27,404 bases of DNA from JACMLD01 sp038229695 (lineage in GTDB: Bacteria; Bacteroidota; Bacteroidia; Chitinophagales; Chitinophagaceae), in the NCBI GenBank assembly GCA_038229695.1, contig JBBROE010000052.1:1-27404 (forward strand), given 5' to 3'. This document shows positions 8,984 to 15,423 of this stretch, piece by piece (the stretch's first letter is position 1; every line of letters begins with the position of its first letter). Under the pieces are notes generated by a model. That model was not told where the DNA came from. It made no database searches and saw nothing but the letters and a program-made list of their open reading frames with translations. Position numbers and translations under genes: made by a program.

Positions 8984-9889
8984 TCACCTTCTCCTGTTGA
9001 AGTTAAACACCCTGGAAATATTGAATCCGAAATAGATATCCCCGTCCTGCCAACGGCCTGCGGTACCCGTTATGTATTGCGGGCCAACCATTCCCCGGGA
9101 GTTGCTAAAAACAAACTGGAACACATGGCCGCCGGTTTCAATGTCTATTCCGGCTGATAGAGAATTATAGCGCTTGTAAGACAGCGTTTGTCCTGCGGGC
9201 ACGAGGTTGTATTCAGAAACGACACTCATCCGTTTTGTAATTTTGAACCTGCCCCCGATGCCGAGATCAAAAAGACTGTTCCTGTCTCTTGCATCCGGAA
9301 CAAGATTGAAATGGATAAACGTAGGTGTAAGCTGCAACGACAGCCGGGAACTGAACTTGCGGGCAATAAGCAGTTGCGAAGTATAGGTGGTGCGGTAGGT
9401 GGCCGAAAGATACGGTTTCTCAGCCTGCGGCGGGGAAGTGGTGTAGGTCACCAGCTCATAAAGATTTATGGAAACAGGGATCTTACCGGTCGTTTGCCGG
9501 AGCAATTTGAATCTTGCACTGGCATCGTAAGTCTTGTCGACCGAACTTCGGCCAACCCCGATACTCAGGCGATCGGTAAGACCATAATCCAGTCCAAACC
9601 TGATGTCGGCGTTATCCATTCCCCAGAGCGCATAACTGCCGTCACTGATTTTCCCGAACCGGTGCATGATTAAGAACTGCAGTGTTTTCCTGGCCGGCGT
9701 TTCAACCGTCGGGGTATTGATGAGCTGGGTCGCTTTAAATGTGCTGTGCACCACCTGCTGTACCGGGTCGGCCAGCAGGGAGTCGGCAGCCGTGCGTGCA
9801 GGCAGGGTTTGTGCAGTTCCTGGAAGGGCCTGTACAGCGCTCCATAACATGAACAGTGCGGGTAACTTATTATTTAGCATAGCATTCAA
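8984..9889 (-). CDS. DUF5777-like outer-membrane beta-barrel protein
   Basis: This is a 301-residue exported protein with a signal peptide (to about residue 27, ALPGTAQ). After a short linker it becomes a run of amphipathic strands (LQFLIMHRFGKI, IRFGLDYGLTDRLSIGVGR, LSLQLTPTFIHFNLV, RMSVVSEYNLVP, FQFVFSNS) and ends in a barrel-like strand (YFGFNISRVFNF). The pattern HRFGKI ... DNADIRFGLDYG is what I associate with DUF5777. It is the last gene of the six-gene operon; the start overlaps the end of the YceI gene by 20 bases, so translation is probably coupled. A second ATG at 9878-9880 is an alternative start. Its role is unknown; its neighbours suggest an outer-membrane partner for the periplasmic cytochrome and YceI protein. 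Confidence 0.75.
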   Translation of the reverse strand: MNAMLNNKLPALFMLWSAVQALPGTAQTLPARTAADSLLADPVQQVVHSTFKATQLINTPTVETPARKTLQFLIMHRFGKISDGSYALWGMDNADIRFGLDYGLTDRLSIGVGRSSVDKTYDASARFKLLRQTTGKIPVSINLYELVTYTTSPPQAEKPYLSATYRTTYTSQLLIARKFSSRLSLQLTPTFIHFNLVPDARDRNSLFDLGIGGRFKITKRMSVVSEYNLVPAGQTLSYKRYNSLSAGIDIETGGHVFQFVFSNSRGMVGPQYITGTAGRWQDGDIYFGFNISRVFNFNRRR

Positions 9890-10409
9890 GGATTATATGA
9901 ACATCGATTTGTTTGGCTATCTTATCTCTCACGAGTGAAGGAATCGAAATATTGAAATCGCCCGGAAGTAAGGAGAAGGAGGCGGCGCAGGTGACCTTGC
10001 CGGAAGTCACTTCCACTGACCCCGGCACATCGATGGGCCGGGTAATACCATGCAAGGTTAGCTGGCCGGCAACCCGTACCGGGTATATCCCGTTTTTGGC
10101 GCTGTCGGCTCCCCCGCTGTATTTGCCCGAGAAGGAGGCCCGGGGAAACTTGTCACTTTCGACATAGTTTTCATTGAAGTGCTCCTGCATGAGTGCTTTG
10201 GAAAACAAAAAACCTTTTACCAGGCAGGCTACTGAAAGGGAATGATCACCGAGGTTGATTACGCCGTAGACCTGGTGGCTTTCTGCCCTGACGTCTTCCA
10301 GTGGTGTCTTTGAAAAAAAACCGAGGTACCCGTTTTTAGTCTGGTAGACCTGTGTATAAGCGCTTTGTGCGTACAAGGCGGCGAGGAATAAGAGGGACAG
10401 CATTTTCAT
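9870..10409 (-). CDS. YceI-like periplasmic lipid-binding protein
   Basis: The 179-residue protein has a signal peptide (1-19) and a single YceI-type lipocalin-like barrel: GYLGFFSKTP near the start, then KALMQEHFNENYVESDKFPRA, where the family usually has M-x-x-H-L-x-S-x-D-F-F-D-x-x-x-FP. Next come GQLTLHGITRPI and a final strand. YceI proteins bind polyisoprenoids such as quinones and dodecaprenyl chains in the periplasm. It lies between a cytochrome c lipoprotein gene (11-base gap) and the DUF5777 barrel gene (20-base overlap). The FSKTPLEDVRAES opening is unlike the common S-x-I-x-F form but is seen in Bacteroidota relatives. A role in quinone or isoprenoid handling is inference. Confidence 0.85.
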   Translation of the reverse strand: MKMLSLLFLAALYAQSAYTQVYQTKNGYLGFFSKTPLEDVRAESHQVYGVINLGDHSLSVACLVKGFLFSKALMQEHFNENYVESDKFPRASFSGKYSGGADSAKNGIYPVRVAGQLTLHGITRPIDVPGSVEVTSGKVTCAASFSLLPGDFNISIPSLVRDKIAKQIDVHIILECYAK

Positions 10410-10420
10410 ATCGTCCGTAT

Positions 10421-10798
10421 TTAATTGTTAATTGTACCGCGGGCAATCCAATCCCTGATGGTATTGATGTCGCAGTCAGACAGCTTTGCGGCACCCTGGG
10501 GCATGGCCGGGTAACCAGCGGCGTGTGTGATAACGGCTACCAGGTTGCCATTGTCGGCCTGGTTTTTAACTGCTGCATACGAGTCCAGTGTTATCCCGTT
10601 TTGTGAGTTACCATTGCCGTGGCAGCTGTAGCAGTTGGCCTTCAGAATAGGCAACACGTTAGCCGTGTATTTCATATTTGTAGTATCACAGGAGACCGGG
10701 TTACCCGGGTTGGTACCGGGGCTGACGGCATTCGTATTCGATTTTGAACAGGAATAAAGCGCCGCTGCCAGCATCATGATACAGGAAATCTTTTTCAT
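10421..10798 (-). CDS. Monohaem cytochrome c lipoprotein
   Basis: This 125-residue protein has a lipoprotein signal ending at C17 (lipobox LYSC) followed by a Ser/Asn/Pro-rich linker. The cytochrome c domain contains one haem site C56-Y-S-C59-H60, preceded by VLPILKANC, with M99 in GYPAMPQGAAKLS as the likely sixth ligand. C37 and C109 might form a disulfide. The domain resembles the 'planctomycete-type' small cytochromes common in Bacteroidota and ends in a helix (DCDINTIRDWIARG). It should sit in the periplasm or on the outer membrane as a one-electron carrier. Its gene is fourth in the operon, 18 bases after the OB-fold gene and 11 before yceI. Confidence 0.88.
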   Translation of the reverse strand: MKKISCIMMLAAALYSCSKSNTNAVSPGTNPGNPVSCDTTNMKYTANVLPILKANCYSCHGNGNSQNGITLDSYAAVKNQADNGNLVAVITHAAGYPAMPQGAAKLSDCDINTIRDWIARGTINN

Positions 10799-10816
10799 AT
10801 TAAGTAATTGAATTGA

Positions 10817-11242
10817 TTAATTGCTGATAATTATCGCGTCCACCAGGTTTACGTCTTCCAGGAAGCCGGTGCATTTTCCTTTGACGGTGATGTGGGCGCC
10901 TTTGAGTGGGGGTGGGGGCGGTTGACCTTTCTTCCCCGTAAACAAACCGCAATTGATATTACCCGCGGGATTGCCTGTTGCCAGCGATATGTTTTCGCTG
11001 CTATCGGTTTTTACTACTTCGTTCACCGTACCGGATATTTCCAGCACCTGTCCGAGGTAGAGAGAATCCGTGCGCGACCCGTTCATTGAATAGGCAGTAA
11101 ACAACTCGGCTGCACTGAGTCTGTATGCCGCTGCGACGCCAGCGAAGTTTTCACGCGGCTGGTTGAATTTATATAAGCCCGTTCCGGCGATTATGGCAGC
11201 GCATACCACTGCTGCTGCAAAAACTACTTTTCTTTTTTGCAT
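10817..11242 (-). CDS. Membrane-anchored OB-fold (tRNA_anti-like) protein
   Basis: The likely start is ATG 11240-11242, giving 141 residues that begin MQKRKVVFAAAVVCAAIIAG, a positively charged membrane anchor or signal. Upstream at 11267-11269 is an in-frame TTG overlapping the stop of the previous gene (TTGA); it would add nine residues before the charged segment and is less likely. The remainder has the sequence pattern of PF12869 tRNA_anti-like OB-folds: LGQVLEISGTVNEV, then LATGN ... NCGLF, then GAHITVKGKCTGFLEDVNLVDAIIIS. A PPPPP run precedes the final strands. Despite the name these envelope proteins are not known to bind tRNA. The placement between a sigma/barrel pair and a cytochrome suggests an accessory envelope function. 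Confidence 0.75.
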   Translation of the reverse strand: MQKRKVVFAAAVVCAAIIAGTGLYKFNQPRENFAGVAAAYRLSAAELFTAYSMNGSRTDSLYLGQVLEISGTVNEVVKTDSSENISLATGNPAGNINCGLFTGKKGQPPPPPLKGAHITVKGKCTGFLEDVNLVDAIIISN

Positions 11243-11265
11243 AACAAAATCTTTACCTGCGGCCG

Positions 11266-12564
11266 TCAATGAGTGAAGCGGGTGATCCTGATCGTTAGCC
11301 CTGAGCTTTGAAGAGGAAGACTGGCGATGCCAATTCCCCGTAATGGTAATTTTATATATGGTTCAAACCGTATGCTGAAATGTTTACCCCAATCTTTCCG
11401 GTATCCTGCGCTGAGCGTGGCTACCGAGAACCAGTTGTTGGTGGCATTCCGGTATCCATATTCTGTTGTGTAGGATACTCCGTAACGTTTATAGTTAAGA
11501 TCATAGTCTTCGTTTTTCATCAGGTAAGACGACAGACCCGCGCTAATAAACCAGCCATGTTCTTTGCCGAGTCGAAATTCATAGGACAGGTTAACAGGAA
11601 TTTCAAACATATCACAGTAACCGGAAGCGGTGTTGACAATACTGTGCATCGGCAATTTCAGCCTGGTGGTATCGAGGTATTGCCCGCTGCTGTAATAGTT
11701 TTTCCTGTCCCAGAGAAGGCCGGTTTCCATTGACCAGGATTTGCCGAGCCGGTAGCCTGCCAGTATGCCGATGCTGTAACCCGTTCTGCTGGTGCGCTGG
11801 AACTTCACCGTGCTGATGTCCGGGCCTGCAAGAAAAGAATAGTATAGCCCTGTATGGCGGGTCATCCTCGTTACATGTTGTGAGCTGCTGGCGGGTAAAG
11901 AAAGAATGGGGAAGCCCGGTTCCACCACATGGGCAACAGGCTCCCGCGAAATCCTGTTTATTATGGCTGGGCCAAATGGCTGCTGTTCTGGATCGCCTGC
12001 AGTTGCCATTTCATCGGGCTGCAAGCCGGATGTCTGGGCGGCAACTGGGGCAGTTACTTCACCATCACGCTGTGAGGCATCGGGGAATGCCGACACAATT
12101 TTCTTTCCTGCCTGTTGGGGTTCATTCGTCTGTCGGGGTTTACCGTTGGTTACGCGTCGACTTGCAGCGTTGAAACCCGGCCGGGTTGCAACAAGGCTTG
12201 AAATTTGGGTTGAATAGGGGCTGGCAATGCGCACAGTAACCGGGCTCTTGCCAGGACCAGCCAGCTTTGCTACCGGCGTTGATTTTTTTATTCGAACTGC
12301 CTCAGCCATGCTGATGTTGTCTCCCGGACCAGCGGTAGGGTTTACCGCTGCCGAATCTGACATACGACCACAGATAAAGCCTATCGGCAACAACAGCAAT
12401 AGCCATAATAATTTGTATTCGCTTTTTTTATGCCGCGTGTGTGCCAGGCCTGCCTGTCCGAGTTGTTGCATTACACTGACCCAGTCTGCACTGTCGGTGT
12501 TCAGCGGGTATTCATCCGCAGCCCTGCTGAACAGCTCATCCATATCGTCGTTTGTCATATGCAT
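11266..12564 (-). CDS. Trans-envelope fusion: cytoplasmic segment, one membrane helix, outer-membrane barrel
   Basis: The 432-residue protein has three parts. Residues 1-50 are acidic and then basic, resembling the short N-terminal segment found after sigma factors (DELFSRAADEYPLNTDSADW). Residues 51-66 form a membrane helix (LLWLLLLLPIGFICG). After a 170-residue low-complexity linker rich in Pro, Ala, Gln and Ser, residues 239-432 form a PF13568-like outer-membrane barrel with alternating strands (GLYYSFLAGPDIST, YRLGKSWSMETGLLWDRK, SYEFRLGKEHGWFISAGLS, ending TIRITRFTH). The gene starts within the sigma gene: ATG at 12562-12564, or M3 at 12556-12558, which gives an ATGA overlap with the sigma stop. 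I infer that it regulates that sigma factor, acting as an anti-sigma spanning the envelope. No classic zinc-binding anti-sigma motif is visible. Confidence 0.7.
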   Translation of the reverse strand: MHMTNDDMDELFSRAADEYPLNTDSADWVSVMQQLGQAGLAHTRHKKSEYKLLWLLLLLPIGFICGRMSDSAAVNPTAGPGDNISMAEAVRIKKSTPVAKLAGPGKSPVTVRIASPYSTQISSLVATRPGFNAASRRVTNGKPRQTNEPQQAGKKIVSAFPDASQRDGEVTAPVAAQTSGLQPDEMATAGDPEQQPFGPAIINRISREPVAHVVEPGFPILSLPASSSQHVTRMTRHTGLYYSFLAGPDISTVKFQRTSRTGYSIGILAGYRLGKSWSMETGLLWDRKNYYSSGQYLDTTRLKLPMHSIVNTASGYCDMFEIPVNLSYEFRLGKEHGWFISAGLSSYLMKNEDYDLNYKRYGVSYTTEYGYRNATNNWFSVATLSAGYRKDWGKHFSIRFEPYIKLPLRGIGIASLPLQSSGLTIRITRFTH

Positions 12565-13127
12565 ACATCCGCTTCCCGTAAATCTTTATCGAAAAATTTT
12601 CTTAAGTGCATCCTCGCTTTCGACAGGTTCGATTTGGAGGCGCCTACTGAAATACCAAGCTGCTTTGCAATTTCCGCGTGCGTAAAACCGTCGATGATAT
12701 ACATATTGAAAGCAACCCGGTAAGACGGTGGCAGTCTCTTTACTTCGGTAATCAGATCTTTGTACAAGAGCTGCTGGTCGGCACCCTGGCTGTTGTCAGC
12801 TATCTCCCAGAGATTATCAGGGAGGCCGCCAATTTCAGGTATCATATTATTTTTCCTGAGTTCATCTATCGCCGTATTGATCATGATACGCTTCATCCAT
12901 CCCATCCACATTCGCTCGAGGTGCATCCTGTCGTTGCATTCAAACCGTTTAAAATGGATGAAGATTTTTACAAATCCGTCGTTCACCACGTCCACCGCCT
13001 TGTCGTAACGGTATATATACCTGAACACCACTTTGAGGGCATATCCATAGTATCGCTCGTAAAGCCGTTTCTGACTTTTTGGGTCATTGGTTACACACCC
13101 TTCCATTATAGTATGCAGTTCTTCCAA
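12555..13127 (-). CDS. ECF-type RNA polymerase sigma factor
   Basis: This 190-residue sigma factor has region 2 at about residues 20-92 (SQKRLYERYYGYALKV, AVDVVNDGFVKIFIHF, W-M-x-W-M-KRIMINTAIDELRK) and region 4 at about 125-178 (LPPSYRVAFNMYIIDGFTHAEIAKQLGISVGASKSNLSKAR). The start is a TTG at 13125-13127: it leaves seven residues before the MEGCVTND motif, the spacing seen in Bacteroidota homologues. ATG 13104-13106 would trim those. It directs RNA polymerase to a small regulon and presumably its own operon. It is the first of six minus-strand genes, overlapping the membrane/barrel fusion by 10 bases. Confidence 0.92.
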   Translation of the reverse strand: MEELHTIMEGCVTNDPKSQKRLYERYYGYALKVVFRYIYRYDKAVDVVNDGFVKIFIHFKRFECNDRMHLERMWMGWMKRIMINTAIDELRKNNMIPEIGGLPDNLWEIADNSQGADQQLLYKDLITEVKRLPPSYRVAFNMYIIDGFTHAEIAKQLGISVGASKSNLSKARMHLRKFFDKDLREADVCI

Positions 13128-13168
13128 TTGGTGCAGTGGTTATACCTGGTAATACGAAGTAAAGCCAC

Positions 13169-13203
13169 CCGGGTTGCCTCAATAATTTTATTTGGCAACC
13201 CGG
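13169..13203. terminator. Perfect 10-base inverted repeat, terminator or operator
   Basis: CCGGGTTGCC (13169-13178) and GGCAACCCGG (13194-13203) form a perfect stem with a 15-base A/T-rich loop. It lies 5 bases past the stop of the COG4315-like gene and 41 bases upstream of the sigma start, both on the minus strand. It could end the upstream transcript, but no strong T run follows on that strand, so a regulatory site for the sigma operon is also possible. Confidence 0.6.
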
Positions 13204-13208
13204 ATGTT

Positions 13209-14084
13209 TTATCTGGGCGCAAATGGGGCGGTTTTAACCACTACCGGCCAGAATCCCGGCGTTGGAACGCTCACCCCCCGGTTGAATCCTCTTCTCATGC
13301 TATCTTGTCCAAAATAGTACATTGGCCAGCCCTTATAAGTTAGCTGTTTTTTGCCATAAACGGAAATGGTGCCAAATAATGATTTATCAAGAACAGAAGG
13401 GACGACTGCTGTCTCAGACTCGTAAACCGGCCAGGTGCCGTTGTTGGACAAATCCGGTTTAGTGTATTTATTCATGTTGAAGCTGTCGGGAGAAAAAGCG
13501 TATAGGGCTACGCCCCTGGAATCTGAAAAATATTGAGTCTTTCCGCTGCCTTCTGAATAATCGTTTTTATAATTTTTTCCGTTTTTACCAGTAAGCTGGG
13601 CATTTATCATCATGATACTGTAGTCACTGCGGGCGATGAACCACAAGTTGCCAATGGCATCACCACCGGTGTCGCCGGCGCGCTCCCGGACATGGGTTCC
13701 GTTCAGCAGGGGAGCATAGTAGTACAGCGGCCATCCCTTATAGGTCGTTTGATGGCTGCCTCCGGGGGTGGTAACGATGCCAAAATCCCCCGGTGCCAGT
13801 CCGGCCGCGAGCATATCGTTTGTTAAGACCGCACCTGCGTAGTAAGGCGGCCAAGTATCTGCGCATCCTGCTGTGCAGCCAGGGGAGCCATCAAAATCAT
13901 TTGCAAAAAAGTAAAGCGCAAACCCCAGGCTGTCGGCCAAATAATTGCTGAATACGGTGCTGTTTTTGATGATTACCGTGGGCTGCGGCAGGGGTATGGC
14001 TGAAGCCAGGTGGTCTTTGGTACAGGACAGGCACCACAACAGGCCTGTAAACGCAGTTGCAGCGCGGCTGAATGATCGCGGCAT
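13209..14084 (-). CDS. Lipoprotein with two COG4315-type 'secreted repeats' (PF03640)
   Basis: The 291-residue protein starts with a signal sequence ending at a likely lipidated C21 (LWCLSC; the lipobox is loose). Two related units follow. The first (about 45-150) has GFALYFFANDFDGSPGC, CADTWPPY and TTYKGWPLYYY. The second (about 180-285) has GVALYAFSPDSF, TWPVYE and LTYKGWPMYYF. These LY-x-F ... C/N-x-x-TWP ... YKGWPLYY repeats characterise PF03640 'secreted repeat of unknown function'. C70 and C74 are present in the first unit and missing in the second, where Asn-rich sequence replaces them. It should be anchored in the outer or inner membrane facing the periplasm or surface. The function is unknown. 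It lies immediately upstream of the sigma/cytochrome operon on the same strand. Confidence 0.82.
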   Translation of the reverse strand: MPRSFSRAATAFTGLLWCLSCTKDHLASAIPLPQPTVIIKNSTVFSNYLADSLGFALYFFANDFDGSPGCTAGCADTWPPYYAGAVLTNDMLAAGLAPGDFGIVTTPGGSHQTTYKGWPLYYYAPLLNGTHVRERAGDTGGDAIGNLWFIARSDYSIMMINAQLTGKNGKNYKNDYSEGSGKTQYFSDSRGVALYAFSPDSFNMNKYTKPDLSNNGTWPVYESETAVVPSVLDKSLFGTISVYGKKQLTYKGWPMYYFGQDSMRRGFNRGVSVPTPGFWPVVVKTAPFAPR

Positions 14085-14298
14085 AAAAATATTTTTTGGA
14101 AATGACCCGGTGTAATCCGGAATGACGACAATCTGGATACCCGATTGCCGTTGTTCAAAAAAATATACGGCCGGGAGCGCAAGCGGTTGCCTGGGCGAAC
14201 AGGATCACCAAAAAATGGTAAGAACAGGTAAGTTGCGGGCCGGAATTCCCGGACGTTGCACACAAAGAGAACTGCAGTAAGATGGGGCAGTAAACGGT

Positions 14299-15228
14299 TT
14301 ATTTCTTTGTTTTATCCAGTGCCGCGCGGAGGCCATGCGCAAGTTGTTCTGCATTGCCGGTTCCCCAGTAATGTAAAAAATATACGATGGGCTGTTCATC
14401 AATCATATGGTTGTGTACGGCGACGACTTCGATCTTGTTTTCAACGAGTGCTTTTATAACCGGGGCGACCTCATCGGCCAGCATGGTGAAGTCTCCGCAA
14501 ACTGCGGCCCTCTCTGGTGTACCCTGCCAGGAGGCCCAGGTATTGAAGCCACCGAAAGTAGTAACCGGCATGCCATGTTCCGTTAACTTCACATCCGGTC
14601 TTCCAATGGTATATTTGTAAACACCGCCGTTCATTTCACCTTTTTCACCGATGATATGATCCAGCCTGGTGAGGTCGATCGTATTGACAACACTGTCTTT
14701 CGGAACCTTCCCGGGGTCTGTACCGCGGGACGCTTTTACTGCATCGAACACGGCTTTCACTTTGGCCGCCATACTGTCGGCCTGCCCCGAGCCACCAATA
14801 TGCATATAAATAATGTTGGGATGATTTCTCACAAAATGATTGTGGATGGCCGAAATGGTCAGCCCTTGGCGAATGACTTCCTGTTGTACCGGTTTTAAAT
14901 CGTTTTCGGTCAGGATGATATCACCCATTACCATCACACCATGGGAAGATGGCGAAAACACAGCCCATGAGCCGAGGCCCATCGGAGGAGTAATTTTAAA
15001 GCCATCGACCATCACGTTGAGATCGTTTTGGGGTACAGTTATTTTGTATTCACCGTTTTTTTCCATGCCTTTCATGCCGGTCACTTTTTCAATAGTACGG
15101 ATGTCAGCGCTATGGTGGCTGCTGTCCATGGCATGCGTCATTTGTGAATGTACCGGCTGCAGGCAGGTGCAGACAAGGCTGAGAATAAAACATCCGGGTG
15201 TTAGCAAAATTCGCAGGTGTTTGTTCAT
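14299..15228 (-). CDS. Secreted DUF1259 protein with two repeats
   Basis: The 309-residue protein has a signal peptide (to about residue 29, VHSQ) and two DUF1259 (LppY/LpqO-type) repeats. Repeat 1 spans roughly 42-166 and repeat 2 roughly 182-307. Each carries an HNH-like motif, AIHNHFV (H129, H131) and AVHNHMI (H272, H274), followed by Y-x-H-I-G-G-S-G or YFLHYWGTG and an AxxV/L-x-x-x-L/F-D helix. The paired histidines could bind a metal, but no activity is established for the family that I know of. It follows a recognisable promoter (15268-15300). The 214-base gap to the next gene suggests separate transcription. Confidence 0.85.
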   Translation of the reverse strand: MNKHLRILLTPGCFILSLVCTCLQPVHSQMTHAMDSSHHSADIRTIEKVTGMKGMEKNGEYKITVPQNDLNVMVDGFKITPPMGLGSWAVFSPSSHGVMVMGDIILTENDLKPVQQEVIRQGLTISAIHNHFVRNHPNIIYMHIGGSGQADSMAAKVKAVFDAVKASRGTDPGKVPKDSVVNTIDLTRLDHIIGEKGEMNGGVYKYTIGRPDVKLTEHGMPVTTFGGFNTWASWQGTPERAAVCGDFTMLADEVAPVIKALVENKIEVVAVHNHMIDEQPIVYFLHYWGTGNAEQLAHGLRAALDKTKK

Positions 15229-15267
15229 GTTAAACGGCGTTATGGGGAAGAATGAGCAGGTGCTGGT

Positions 15268-15300
15268 TAAAGTTACACAATCCCGGTTTCGCGCTGCAAA
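15268..15300 (-). promoter_or_regulatory. Bacteroidota-type promoter for the DUF1259 gene
   Basis: On the minus strand, TTTG (15297-15300) is followed after 21 bases by TAACTTTA (15268-15275), one base off the TAnnTTTG consensus. The spacing is in the normal 19-21 range, and the start codon at 15228 lies 39 bases downstream. No competing match is visible. Confidence 0.5.
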
Positions 15301-15423
15301 AGAAATACGGCTGCAACAGTTATTAGCTGGTACATTGCGGGGACGTCAGCAAAACTGCGACCCGGCCTGTTCTTCATTGGACAAGCTGGAAAGCTTTGCC
15401 CGCCGCTGCTGAAAAGATCACCA

